DNA of 64,000 nucleotides from Siphonodentalium dalli (taxonomy: Eukaryota; Mollusca; Scaphopoda; Gadilida; Siphonodentaliidae), in assembly GCA_032622095.1 (NCBI GenBank), contig CP136062.1, positions 144,478,351-144,542,350 on the forward strand, in the 5' to 3' direction. The notes beneath the pieces are model-generated. The model worked only from the letters and a program-made list of their open reading frames with translations. It did no database searches and was not told where the DNA came from. A program made the position numbers and the translations under genes. This document shows positions 12,666 through 25,560 of this stretch, in pieces; the first letter of the stretch is position 1, and each line of letters opens with the position of its first letter.

Positions 12666-13679
12666 TTAAGGGCTTTGTGGACCCAATTTTTCCAAAATTT
12701 CCCAAAATTTTATAGAGTCCAAATAAAGGATTATGTTCATTTATATTAGTAATAATAGAAACCATGCCCATTGATGCAACTAAGAATCAAATATGGGAAT
12801 ATGTACTGAACACTGTGATGAATGATGTATTACAAAAAAAATATTATATTTCTTGAGTGTTCTTTGATAAAATTACTTTGAATCGGTTGTTGACAAATGA
12901 TATATACTTGCTTAAACGTTGGCTATGTGGGTGGTAGCAGGCACGGGTTACCAACCAATGCTTTATTCTCTCATCCAAGTTAATAAATGTATAACATAAG
13001 GATATTGAGATATATAATTATATAAACAATAGATATATAGAAATATTATACAATAGATATGTACATATGTTAACAGCTGGCCATTGCAATGTAACTGCAC
13101 TGGACTCTGTTGACAATAGAATGCTAATCCTCAATCATACCCCTACCAGATCACCATACTAATTCTAGTAAGTAGGTCACCACTCACTCAGGGTGATCAC
13201 TCATGTGGAAGTTTGACACTGGTAAAAAGCCATTCATACTAGACTGGACATCAGCCATGAAAGGTTGACCCATTAACTGACCCATTAACTGCTGCCTCTC
13301 AGTCAACCATATTATGAAGTTAGTATATCATTTGTCAACAACCGGTTCAAAGTAATTTTATCAAAGAACACTCAAGAAATATAATATTTTTTTTGTAATA
13401 CATTATTCATCAAAGTGTTCAGTGCATATTCCCATACTTGATTCTTAGATTTGGACTTTGTTTTTCTTGGACCATTGCCTGTAAATTATTAAAAAAATTT
13501 AATCTCAATAAAGTTCACATTTTGTATTTCTAACATAATCCACCATGAAGTATACTCTCAAAATGTTGCATCAATTGGCATGGTTTCTATTATTACTAAT
13601 ATACATGAACAGAATCCTTTATTTGGACTCTATACAAATTTGGGAAATTTTGGAAAAATTGGGTCCACAAAGCCCTTAA
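12666..13679. mobile_element. TTAA-flanked fold-back transposon, about 1 kb
   Basis: Both ends carry TTAA followed by GGGCTTTGTGGACCCAATTT, inverted at the right end. The arms are long: about 240 bp on the left (to about 12905) and about 355 bp on the right (from about 13325). The right arm has about 115 bp (13450-13564) that are missing from the left arm at one point. A unique core lies between. No protein-coding frame is present. Confidence 0.88.
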
Positions 13680-13826
13680 TCGCAGTATCTGTGACAACAG
13701 TTTGTTCATTAAAGCAGTAAAGGGAGAATCACCCTAACATAAAATCTGTTGTGCCTGTGGCGACAATTTAAAAGAACTGATTATGTATACATTATATACT
13801 TATCGTACTTACCCATAAGTAAGGAG

Positions 13827-14225
13827 TTAAAGGTGCACAATCCGATGCGATGGTCCCCGTTTCATCAGATTCCAACAACAACAACAACAACATTTCAAAC
13901 GATCATACTTTAGTTATCAGAATCGATTAATTACTAAAAAAAGTTATGCTAATTAACCACTATCAACTCTAGTATAAAATTTTCCGAAAGTGTTATATAT
14001 CAACATTTTGTTAAATGCAATTTGGTATGTCGGTCTGCTCGTCGAATATTTGCTAGGCCGCCAAATATACCAGGTGGTGAAAATAACAGATTTCAAAAAT
14101 CGATATCTGATAACTCTGAGCTTTGGTGGGTGGCTTCTTCGATTCGAAACAAATATTATTTACCTCCGAAGTCAAAGAAATGGTAATTTATAGCGCTAAT
14201 TCGGATTATGTACCGGTAACTTTAA
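13827..14225 (+). mobile_element. TTAA-flanked element, family 1, copy A
   Basis: It starts TTAAAGGTGCACAATCCGAT, then has a CCCCGTTTCATCAG stretch and a run of CAA triplets, then ATCAGAATCGATTAATTA. The right end has TTCGGATTATGTACC followed by TTTAA. Its relatives at 16859, 48338 and 57218 share the whole order. TTAA at both ends is the target choice of piggyBac-type transposons, so a piggyBac-like non-autonomous element is likely. Confidence 0.75.
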
Positions 14226-14279
14226 AAGTGTTCTTTTTGTTATATCCGGGTCCGGGGGTAAAAAATATGCCGATAAATA

Positions 14280-15920
14280 CAGGGGGGGGGGGGGTCTGGA
14301 AAAAAATTGCACATATAGGGCCCAAAAAGTTTTTTTCCGACCTCGAGGGACCCACCACCCCATTTTTGCAAAAAAAATATTTTTTTTCCTCCAAAATTTG
14401 GGGGACCCACCCCCTGTTTCTCATGTTTTTATCAAAATTTCAGAGGTTTTTTTTAGCCGTTCTTCAATAACTGTGTTAACTGCCTTACTAATTGGTAAAC
14501 ACAGATCAGAAAAACAAAAAATATACTGTATTTCCATGTGTTTCCTGGTGTTTTCAGTATCTAACAACAATATTAATTAAGCATTGTGTATATAGGTACA
14601 CTATATGTCACAAATTGCCCTAGACCCCATTATAACCTTAATATATCGAGTGTGTTGTGTCTGACAGAGAACACTGGCCAGTGTAAATAGTGGTAAACAG
14701 GTCAGGGGTTCCACAATTATATGTGCATGATCAAAGAACTCTTTAGTCTTATCCAACGGGATGGGGAGGGGAATTGTTTTTTGGTTAGGTATACACATAG
14801 ATATATGGTTATTATACTGCCCGATATTAGTCGGCGGGTATATAGTTGACGTTTCGAGCCGTCTGTCCGTACAAACATTTAGAATTTTAACTCAAGAGTC
14901 AGTTGTCATATTTGATGCCCAATGGCATGGTGACGGACCAGAAATGGGGGACGAATATGCATAATATCGCGGGTTGTGACCACCAATGCCTACCAGAGTT
15001 ATGGGCCCTGTTCGACTTTATGAAATTCAGTCCATACAAATATTTTGCAATATAAGTTAAGTGTCGGTTGTCAAATTTTGATGTGGTTTGGTATGGTGAT
15101 AGACCAGAATGAAGAATTGAATGTCATTTCTCAATGCATCTGAATGCATCACATTATTTCAGTTCATCTATTTGTAAGTGATAACAGTATACAATTAGTA
15201 TTTTCGTCTTGTTGAGCAGTAAAGCTCCCAGATGAAGTTCGGAAATTCAATGAGAATAGCGTCACCTTCATTTGGGATTGTCTGAGCAGTAAACAGTAAT
15301 GTCATTCATCATAACCAATTCAGTTTTATTTGGATAATTGTTGCAAATTAACATTACTAGCAATCATTCAAGATGAGAAATAACCAGAAGAAATTAATTT
15401 GATTACATGCCAGAACAAGACAGTATTTCAGACATTAGAAACTTATGAGATACCCTTTTCAATTTCATGTTATGCAACAATCAGGTTAATGATATCTACT
15501 AGTAGTCATCATTGAGTATTACCATGTAGTATCCAATTTGTGATAAGAGTTTTTTTGTTTTATTACTTTTATTCAGAGAATAAAACTGGGTAATATATTA
15601 ATTTTGTTACTAAATATTTCTTCCGTTGATCATAAGTTTCCTGAACGTTAATACGGTGGTCCACTGTGAAGTGGTCCGGGATACTGTGAAATCCAGAATG
15701 TTGCTAAATCTGAGGCTAAAGACTCACTTTAACTGCCTATATAGCCCTATACCAACAAGCATGGTACTAACATGCTTACAAACAACATTACATGGTCAGT
15801 ACTTGTAAATTGTTTGAAAAAAACCCATTTTGGAAAAATATTACAAGCACCATTTTTTCCGCCTCTGGACCACCCACCCACCCCGGCCCTATATACGGAA
15901 TTTGTTTGCAGACCCCCCCT
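14280..15920 (+). mobile_element. hAT-like element with G/C homopolymer ends, 1641 bp
   Basis: It starts CAGGGGGG and ends CCCCCCT. It is flanked by an exact 8-bp duplication, GATAAATA, at 14272-14279 and 15921-15928. Inside the left end is a TCTGGAAAAA / CATATAGGGCCC stretch that appears inverted near the right end (about 15845-15895, with CACCCACCCACCCC). The interior holds two diverged copies of a roughly 90-bp segment at about 14860-14950 and 15030-15115, each with GTCCxTACAAA and TTGATG words. No transposase frame is seen. Confidence 0.82.
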
Positions 15921-15928
15921 GATAAATA

Positions 15929-16858
15929 CGTTTATAATAATTTTATACTGACTTTTAGGCTATAGGTGTCACATTAAAAAAATACTTAGTCCTGAGCCTA
16001 TATTGAACTCATGAGTTCATATAAAATTCAATAGTCGGATTCCGATTTTTCTTCAGTATGGGACATTAAAGAGCGTTCATTGTTAGAATATATTGCTGAT
16101 TTTCCTGCATGTGATAACAAGAAAACGTTTGTCTCATTGAGGGAAACATGAGGGGGGCAGTTGGTAAATAAGGCGATGACAAGTTCAAGCTTTTCTTGTA
16201 GATCGGTATTTTCAAATTACTATCTACCGCAACTTGTTCGACATTATTTGGAGGTTCAAACGAGCCATGTTATAGTTATTAAAATTATCGAGCTACATAT
16301 GGTTAGCCTATATGAAAAACAAGAGGAAACAGAAATTAATGTGAATACAGTTCTACATGTACATTGTATATAGGCCTACATGCATATGTTTTGTTAAGGA
16401 GGCATATAACTGTCAAGTATATACATGCAGGCTATAGTATCATTCGCTATACATCAACATCACTTATTCTCACATAGACCACGATGACAGAACGGACGTA
16501 CCTTTATAACGATAGATAGTGTCCTTGCAAGCACATTGGAAACACATATGTTGTTAAACAAAACGAGCTCAGTATATGATGAGTATATCGATTCCGGCGA
16601 CCCTGTCTCAATATTGTTGGATTGCGTGATTATATATATCACGGTTGTTAGGCATATACACAAATATATTATCATTCACACTCGCGCTATTAGTCAGCTG
16701 TTATAAACGGGGAAATTCAAATAGAAAAACAGTTATTTAATCTTCATTTCCATTGCTAGCTTTATATGGTGACCGCATGCACGCAATTACAGGTGTATCA
16801 GTTTACCTGACGGTTCCTGTTCATCGTATGCATAATCTGGTTTCACAGGTTCGTCATC
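15929..16858. other. Non-coding DNA, no gene seen
   Basis: No exon-like frame. One AAAGAGCGTTC module lies at 16068-16078, in a GGACATTAAAGAGCGTTC context that is also found inverted at 22443-22460. Confidence 0.5.
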
Positions 16859-17439
16859 TTAAAGGTACTCAATCCGATCAGACGGTCCCCATATCACCAA
16901 GTTACAACAACAACAACAACACCAACAACAACAACAACATTTCTTCAAGATACGCTTTTGTTATCAGAATCGATTAATTACAACACAATAATGCTAACCG
17001 CTGTCAACTATGGTATAAAATTTCCCAAAACGTTATTTATCAACATGTTGTTCAACGAAATATGGCCGAATTATCACTTGCATATCATGAAATTTGGCCC
17101 TTTATCACTTGATTTTAGAGTTATCCATCTTCATCCGCAATTTTGTCCGAGAGCATCGATTTGACGGCTTTTTTTCTGGGCCACAAATAATTAAACATTT
17201 CGAGAAATAAAAAAAATTAAAAATCTATATCTGTTTACTCTGAGCTTTGACGGGTGGGTTCCATTCTGAACTCCTCGACGTGTGACCTCTGGGGCCAAAC
17301 GGTGACGGAATCTGACGAGGTTTGCCGAATGGGATGGGTTCCTCGACTCGACTCGAATAAAATAGTTTTCACCCCCCCCCCCCCCCGAAGCCAAAGAAAT
17401 AGTCATTTGGGAGTGTCAATTCGGATTATGAATCTTTAA
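16859..17439 (+). mobile_element. TTAA-flanked element, family 1, copy B
   Basis: The left end is TTAAAGGTACTCAATCCGAT; the right end is TTCGGATTATGAATC followed by TTTAA. It has the family's CAA-triplet run (16905-16940), the ATCAGAATCGATTAATTAC word, and a run of C at about 17371-17386 just before GAAGCCAAAGAAATAG. Short frames inside it are not coding. Confidence 0.82.
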
Positions 17440-17732
17440 GTGCATAATTTAAAGGCACTTGTCTGTTTGAAATATAAAAATATGTTGCATTCCGGTCCCG
17501 TTTCGGTGATCAAAAAATATATATGTCTATAAATACCTTTAATTCTCCCAGCTTGGCGGGCATAATAAATGTATGCCACAGTAAATCTTATTCAACCCAT
17601 AGCATTTAGAAAAATCGGGACCCAACTTTAAACAGCATGAACAAAATACAGTGCTATTCTAAATGTAGTTTATTCCTAACATGGTAAGAATAAAGGACGT
17701 TTGCCTCACGTCTATAATATATGCGAATAATT

Positions 17733-19105
17733 AAAGCCATCAGGAAAATGATTACATGTCTTTGGCAAGTTCCTATACGGCAGCGTAGATCTCGAACCGA
17801 TAAACCACTTTTAGTTACTATCTTGATTGATCGCCTTAGCTATCTTAGCATATCTTATTAGCATGATTAATCAACTTATAATAAACTTAGCTATCTTGAT
17901 TGATAAACTTAGCTGCCTTGATTAATCAACATAGCTATCTTGATCAATCAACTTAAGTATCTTGGTAATCAACTTACTATCTTTATTAATCAACATACTA
18001 TCTTATTTTAATCAACTTAGTGATCCACACAAGTCGCTGCGGTCGTCAGGAAAATGATTATATGTCTTTGCCAAGTTCCTACGACAGCGTATATCTCGAA
18101 ACGATAAACCACTTTTAGTTACTACCTTGATTAATCAACTTATTTATCATCTTAGACATAGACGTTTCAAATGGTGTGAATTATAGTATTTTAATCATAT
18201 TTTATAACATAAATTGTTATTAAAACCGTATATCAAGGCACTATCAAAAATAATAGGTGACTCGGAAATTAAGTGAGGATTAAAGTCAATAAAAAGTCAC
18301 AATTGCAGTTACGTTCATCTCGTATCCGTCTATTCAGCGATATTCTGCTTCGCAGTATGTTATGGCGCTCCAGTGTTCATTATCTCGAAACGATAAACCA
18401 CTTTTAGTTACTACCTTGATTAATCAACTTATTTATCATGATTAATCACATTAACTATCTTGATTAATCAACTTAGCTATCTTGGTTGATCAGCTTATTA
18501 CCATGATTAATCAACTTATAGCTCTCTTGATTAATAAACTTAGCTATCTTGATTGATAAACTTAGCTACCTTGATTAATCAACTTAGCTATCTTGATTAA
18601 TCAATCACCTTAGCTATCTTGATTAATCAACTTAGCTATCTTGATCAATCAACTTAAGTATCTTGATAATCAACTTACTATCTTTACTAATCAACTTACT
18701 ATCTTATTTTAATCAACTTAGTGATCCACAAATCACTGCGGTCGTCAGGGAAATGAGTATATGTCTTTGCCAAGTTCCCACGGCAGCGTATATCTCGAAA
18801 CGATAAACCACTTTTAGTTACTACCTTGATTAATCAACTTATTTATCATGATTAATCACCTTAACTATCTTGATTATTCAACTTAGCTATCTTGGTTGAT
18901 CAGCCTATTGATATGATTAATCAACTTATAGCTCTCTTGAATAATAAACTTAGCTATCTTGATTGATAAATTTAGCTACCTTGATTGATCAACTTAGCTA
19001 TTTTGATCAATCGACTTAGGTATATCTTCATTAATCAACTTACTGTCTGTATTAATCAAATTAGCTCTCTTAATTAATCAATTTAGTGATCCACAAATCG
19101 CTACG
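17733..19105. repeat. Composite satellite, 22-bp units within larger modules
   Basis: Dozens of degenerate copies of a CTTGATTAATCAACTTAGCTAT unit fill this block. Interrupting them is a longer module with AATGATTATATGTCTTTG, CCAAGTTCC and CTCGAAACGATAAACCAC. That module appears near 17733, 18033, 18381 (truncated) and 18738, so the array has a higher-order structure. No open coding frame. Confidence 0.85.
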
Positions 19106-19151
19106 GTTGTTCTATGAAACGAGATATGCTATAATTGGTCATGGTCCGATT

Positions 19152-20520
19152 TAGTCCAAGTCTTCTTGTACTAAAACCAGCTAAGATATTGGGATGGCAA
19201 TGCTGGTGTTTAGTCCAAGCCCGCTTGTATACCAATCCTATCACACGAGTTACGCCCACGATCTGTGGCGGGAATTTGTGGTGTATTTTACTCGATTTAC
19301 CTAGCAAATCAATACATGATGCTATATACATCGGAAAGGCTTACATCTTATGGTCATAATGGTGTATAATAATCTAACTTTAATGTTAAATTACACATAG
19401 AATATTCCGGTTGATTGCCATAAACATCGATTTGTTTCTGTTTATTTACGTTTTAACCGAAAGCCGAAGTGGTCCGAATAAGTTCGGCATAATCCGCTGT
19501 TTGTTCTGGGAATTCTACTTTCCGTTTCTATATATAGCGCGGGTTTTCCGAACAAAAATGGCGAAAACCGATCGCCCGAAAGTCCAGTTTTCTATGTGCT
19601 TTCAGAACAATTCCCGCACTAAAAACTTAATGACATAATGGAGGATCAGAACGGTAGTTTTGTTGACAATTTTCGCAAGCAACTTGTCAAAATTGGAGCA
19701 AATTAGAACTCTTGTGTCTGACTTGCCATCCGTGTGATTTTCATCCATGTGCATTTTGACTTTTGTGTTGATAAAATAATCGGAGAACCGAATCACACAG
19801 TTTCGAAATATAGTTCTTCCGTTTTAGTGGGACTTTTCAAACTTAAGGTTAAAAATTTATACAAATTTTGTTTGATTTTTTGTGTGCTTAACAAGAGCAG
19901 TATATTGCTCTGTTCGCTTAGTATATATCTTAATTTCGCCGAAGTCCACCAAATGTGGGAAATGTAGCACCATATTATTTATTCTAATACTCGTTGTGTT
20001 TACACTGTTTTAAACTTTGAGAGGGTTGTAATTCCCCGTAATTTATTTAATGTATTACATTTATATCTTCAATGTTTAATTAATCTATTTATTATTTTAT
20101 TTATTGACACACATAATTACGATTACAATGGAGAATTCTTCGTAATTTGCGTTGTTGTCCAAAATCTACGGAATATTTTCAACGGAAAATGCCGAACACA
20201 GTTCGCGAGGTCAACCGAGTTCGCATACTTTAAAAAAATTGTAAACATTGAGGTAAATGTCTCTTTTTGCATTAAATTACCGTTTTAAATTCACAACTGA
20301 TGTGGGTTTCAGATAAAATAGCATGTCTTCTGCGGAAAATATCCGTTTATTCAAGTTGTCGCAATTGTGATATTTTATTTCATATAATTGTGGTTTTATT
20401 TGAGCGGGTCACTAACGCTTAAGCCGTGTCATAAGCGAGCATATAGGGCGGTCTTGGACTAAACACCAGCATTGCCATCCCAATATCTTAGCTGGTTTTA
20501 GTACAAGAAGACTTGGACTA
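19152..20520. mobile_element. Mutator-like non-autonomous transposon, 1369 bp
   Basis: The left end starts TAGTCCAAGTCTTCTTG and matches the inverse of the right end over about 68 bp with almost no differences. An exact 9-bp duplication, GGTCCGATT, flanks it (19143-19151 and 20521-20529). A 9-bp duplication with long inverted ends is the mark of Mutator-like elements. The core has several AT-rich short frames of at most about 77 codons, none resembling a transposase. Confidence 0.85.
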
Positions 20521-20929
20521 GGTCCGATTCAGTAATTTCAGTTTATACATTATATAATCCCGGTAACAATTAAAAACATATATTTACATACTAAGTGTTG
20601 TCATCACTAAATCCAGCATTCTGATTGGTCGGCGCCCACTTGGCTAGTTGCAGTTATTTCTCGGTGAATGCGCAACGGCTCATAACACCAAGCTCATAAC
20701 AACATCGATACGTCATTGGGTTTGGAAAGACGAACGCGTAATGTTTTGGGCGCATTTGGACTCCCGCAGGATTGACTTAATACATCATCGAGTTTCAATA
20801 TTAAGAGAAATTGTTCCTATTAACTTTTGCCAAGGGTGCTATTGGGTATTTTGGGCTGTTTTTGTCACGATACACTTTTCGATTTAAATACATTTACAAA
20901 AGTTGCTTTTTCGCTAAATGAATATAAAT

Positions 20930-21007
20930 ATAAGGATTAACTGTCATGTGGACTATTTTTATGGTTACATCTCCATAAAAACAGTCCATGTGACAGTTAA
21001 TCCTTAT
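20930..21007. repeat. Near-perfect hairpin, 35-bp stem
   Basis: Two 35-base arms are inverse copies with three differences and are separated by an 8-base loop, TTACATCT. The arms begin ATAAGGATTAACTGTCA and end TTTTTATGG. It could be a tiny fold-back transposon or a transcribed hairpin such as a microRNA precursor; the sequence does not decide. Confidence 0.8.
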
Positions 21008-22587
21008 ATGTAGCATATACCTGCGAAATAATAATAAAATAAAACGAATACAAAATTTAAAACACATGTTGAGTTACTATTACGAGCGCTGTCGGTTCCA
21101 TAGTGGAGGCATTTGGAATACAGAACCGAAAGGAAAAGATGCCCCCTCGGATTTTACACCATAAAACTATGTACATGTACAATTGCACGTTTTCTAGATC
21201 CTACCCATGAGCCCATTAACATGATGTTTTGATGTCAGATATCGACTTTCAAAAGAGTAAGTTTTAACACCTTTTGATTTTCTGTCAGGCGAGCAGAATT
21301 CCAATCATCGTCTCGACAGGTCTCTGATAAAGAGCACCATCATTTCGTTTCACCAAAGTGGTAGACGATAAAGAGCGGTTTTCGATTAGTATATTTTGTA
21401 CTCGCTGCCAACGTCAGACCGATGAGTGCTTTTGTGGATTTTCTGTGACGGTCTGTCATACCAATGATGGAGTATTCATCAATTTTATTTGTCCTGGTAA
21501 GTTGAACATGGGATATGACATTTTTTAATAACACTGTATCGAATCTGGCCGCCCATCTTTAATTGCATAATTAGCGGGTGCATTATACTGATTAATAGCC
21601 AACAATGTCCACTTGGTGGTAGTACGACACCTGATCTGTGACTACTTTTACGTATCCCACTGTAATTCCCCTTCCAATGTCATTTCTCTAACAGAAATCG
21701 TGGCAGACTCGAAAAATAAACGTCATTTAAAACGATATTTCAAAACATGTGTACCCTTCAGCATTTTTTGGTGAGAGTGACCCCTTCAGTGATACTACAT
21801 CGTGGCAGTGCAGTGGGCAGTCGATAAAATTTTAAATAAGAGAATAATTTTATTACTCAATCTGCTCACCTCGGTGATTTTCTACGCAAATATGCAAAGA
21901 ACGATAAGAAGTTGCAATTGCGTATTTACTCTGTTGTGTTAGAGTTATTCCTCTTGTTACACAGCTGACATCCTTGCTTTGCGAGGTTCATCCGAGTCCC
22001 AGCCAGACAGCGATCAATAAATTACTAGGTTCTCATACTCAACAACTTTATTATTTTTGTGGGAAATTGCAATAGGCGCTGTGGTTGGTTGAATTTTATT
22101 ATGCACATTGTTTTCTTAATTTACAAAAATAAAAGATAATTGTTAAAAAAAACAATTAAATCAAAAGTATAAAAATATAATTTATTAGAAGCTTGGGGGC
22201 TAAAACATGTTCGAGTGGGTGGGAGTCTGGTATTTGTTATTGTCCCGAAGCTGATGCATGCATGCATGATGCCACCAAAACATGATTGCACCACTGACCC
22301 ATGTCTGTCTAACCGATCCTTTCATATCCACTGCATAATTATAGCCATAGCATGAACATAGTTCATCAGCTATTCAGCTTTCCGCACACAAACTGGTACC
22401 AATTTCTCTTCATTTTTACCATATCGGGAAATGATTAGAACAGAACGCTCTTTAATGTTCCACATTAACAAAAAATTATCATTGTTTTCTTCAGGGGGTG
22501 GTTCATACTCTCTCTACCGGGACGTGCACGTGAGCATAGGTTATTGGTTTTATCTGGACACGGCGAAGGTCGACGTATACGAGTAAC
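21008..22587. other. Non-coding DNA, no gene seen
   Basis: No known protein signature on either strand. A GAACGCTCTTT module (inverted) is at 22443-22453. Otherwise unremarkable AT-rich sequence. Confidence 0.5.
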
Positions 22588-22687
22588 CTCAAATTAAAGG
22601 GGACTAAAACATTGAGGGGACTCAAATTAAAGGGGACTAAAACAAGAGAACAATTCAAGGGGACTCAAATTAAAGGAGACTAAAACA
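22588..22687. repeat. Short tandem repeat, AAATTAAAGGGGACTAAAAC
   Basis: About three copies of a CTCAAATTAAAGGGGAC-TAAAAC unit of roughly 33-40 bp occur in a row, with small length differences between units. No function apparent. Confidence 0.75.
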
Positions 22688-23606
22688 TTTTGTACGCGAA
22701 TCGGACCATTTATCAGACGCCTTAATTCCACTGCATTTGAATCGCGAGCCATAAACTCTATTGCGATATATTAGTTTCAGGTTTTGCGACGTAACCACAA
22801 TTACATAACGGACGGTGGATTGCGATAATTAGAAATTAGCAGACGCCATGCAGAAAAAGCAACCACGAAATATAATATATGACATCAAGACATCTGCTAA
22901 TTATTTATTGAATGTATTAATATATACCTGGACGTGGTTCCGTCCTGTTTTATCTGTAAATTGGTATCATTGAGTGATTCGAATATCGTACTCAAACCAA
23001 AGTGAAATTTTATATATGTTTATCTACATGTATATATACAAACACATGTTCTTGCAAAGAGATGTCCGTTCAATCGAAACTCACACATGGCGTATTATTA
23101 ATGTTCTTGTTGTTACTTCAGATTAAACAAATCGCTCAAATACTGGCAGTCTCCCTTTTAACATATAGTATGATCTAATTATTAAAATAATTTCATAATT
23201 TCGTCTGTCTGCGGTAGACAAACTCAATACTGGCGGAATGCCCTTTCAAATTCCATTGAAATTTCAGTCTAAAATGACAAACAAGCAATTATTGTATAAT
23301 AATAATTAACAGACGACTACAGTATATAAGAAATAATTTGATATTTTCAGATGTTGCATGGGTTACTTTTTGCACATTTGGGAGATATAAGGTAGCTGAT
23401 GACCAATTCAGCGATCCCCGAAACTTAACGGAATTAAGTATTCACAATATAAACCACTTTGTTTACTGCAAATTACCTTTACAGTCATATCGTTAAAGAT
23501 GTATTCAGGGTTCCAGACCGCCAAACTAATTTGCCATTTTTTTTATAGATCTGTTCTGCTGAAAAATGTTGATAACCAAATATGACACAACATACCTATA
23601 GACCTA
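22688..23606. other. Non-coding DNA, no gene seen
   Basis: AT-rich sequence without recognisable exons or repeats. Confidence 0.5.
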
Positions 23607-24108
23607 TTAAAGGTACGGTTGGCCTTGGCGGTGGGTATCCTGTGAAAATATTTCCACCCGTCAAAAACCGCCACAAACAGAAAGAACATCAAAATGTAGA
23701 CAGACTTTGTCCGTATACAAATAAGAAATATCGCATAAACAGTATGTTATTGTCAAATGTTTGACCATTGTTATGTAAACAAAAGCATAAAAAGTTACTT
23801 TTCTGGTGTTTGTTTATATTATGATGGTAAACATAAAGAGCGTTCTTTGTTAGTGAATTCCTGATATGGAACTAATAAAGAGCGTTTGTGCCATTTGTGT
23901 GTGATTAGCCAGTAGCATTGTGCTGTCTTCTGTAACACAACCAGACTCTTGCTTAGGTAAAATATAGTAGGTCTTTATGACAACATGCTGTTTACGTGAT
24001 GGTCATGGTATATATGAACGAAACTGTATGCGTTTTAATGTTTTTCTGTTTACGGTGATTAGAACAAATGTGAATATTTTCGACAACTAAGGCCTCGCGT
24101 GCCTTTAA
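23607..24108 (+). mobile_element. TTAA-flanked element, family 2, copy A
   Basis: TTAA sits at 23607-23610 and 24105-24108. The left end reads AAAGGTACGGTTGGCCTTGG; the right end has CTAAGGCC and then GTGCCTTTAA. The whole element is found inverted at 62437-62930. Inside are two direct copies of the AAAGAGCGTT module at 23834 and 23877. No coding frame. Confidence 0.85.
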
Positions 24109-24625
24109 TACCAAAGAATATCTTTTTGTATTGAAATATTAACAAAATTATGTTTTGTGTTCCTCTAAAACATCGAAACTAAGCAAACTATGGAAATAAA
24201 TGTATAGCAAAAATCAATATAAAAACAAATTACGATTCGAGTCATAAACTCATTTTTTCTTTGTAATCATCATGTTATTTGCATTGTTCATAGAGCACAT
24301 TAGTGTATTTTGCACTTATAAATTTCCAACCTGACACCCCCTTCCATGTTGGAAAATTTCCAACTGAGACAATTTCAGTCAAGATGTTTGGTCGCAAGTG
24401 GGGAATTAAGTACAGCGTATCTGGCTTTTGGTCTGAAAACAACAAATTTCAGACTAAATATAGGCATACAGGTTGAAAAAAAAACCAAACTATACCAGCA
24501 TAATTTCAACTTATCTTTAATCTGAAATATTCCAACTTATGTTTTAACCAAAGTTATATTAGTTGAGGTATAACTGTGGTTAACGTACACCCACCCACTT
24601 ATCGTCAGGTCCCTGGAAATATGCC
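24109..24625. other. Non-coding DNA, no gene seen
   Basis: AT-rich with repeated TTCCAACT-like words near 24325-24540. No exon or element recognised. Confidence 0.5.
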
Positions 24626-24633
24626 GATACAAT

Positions 24634-25197
24634 CAGGGGGGGGGGGGGGTCGGAAAAAAAATTCAGGCACGTATGGCATTTTTTCCCTTTCGATCATTTT
24701 TTGTACCCACCCACCCCCACCGCCAATTTTTTTTTCCGTTTTCGGCAGTTTTTTCCGACCATTTTTTGACACCCACCCCCCCCTTTTAACACTAAAACAG
24801 AGATTTGCGGGGGGAAATTCACTGTAAACAGCTGTATATGAATTTCTGTGCATACTATTTATCATGGATGTTAACATGGACATGTAAATAGGAATGAGTA
24901 ATTTTGAGGTCATTCGGCCAAAAAAACATGGCTGCCAGCGGCCATCTTGGATTTCTAAATTTGCAACAAAATACAACACGATAACTGCCTGCAGTCAGTT
25001 TACCAGTTAGAATTACATTATTTCTCTCATTCAAACTGATTCAAAGTGGTTTTGAAGCCCAACTCATTGCCAAAACACTAAAAACAAGCAGGATTTTTTT
25101 TTTTTAGTTGCGGAAAAAATTGCTTGTTGGTGGCTTTGACCACCCACCCACCCCGGCATACGTGCCGGAAGAAATTTTTTCACCCCCCCCCCCCCCT
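24634..25197 (+). mobile_element. hAT-like element with G/C homopolymer ends, 564 bp
   Basis: It starts CAGGGGGGGGGGG then TCGGAAAAA and GGCACGTATG. It ends with CATACGTGCCGG, a T/A-rich stretch and a long C run, then T. The flanking duplication GATACAAT is exact (24626-24633 and 25198-25205). The core contains CACCCACCC blocks and the word GCCAGCGGCCATCTTGGA. It is almost identical in order to the element at 25561. Confidence 0.88.
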
Positions 25198-25560
25198 GAT
25201 ACAATCAGGCAATTACGATCTACCGATCTACAGGATTTATATAATTCGGCGGGGGAAAATTGCCGAAGCCATAATTTTCCATTTGATAAACACTATTTCT
25301 TTTACCATAACAGGAATATAAACTATGGGAGATGGAATCCCATATGTGAGTCAGCATGTGTCCTCAAATCCCATTGTCTGTATACAAGTGTATGTGATAT
25401 ATATCATGTTATTAGACACATAACTATATTATTAAATTGAAGTAACAGGAATAGATTAACAATGAACGCTCTTTACTGTTAATAACTCTTCTGCATACAA
25501 AACCTACGAAAGTGAAACAATCGTAAGTATTTCTGGGTGCAGATTTAAACGTACATAAAC

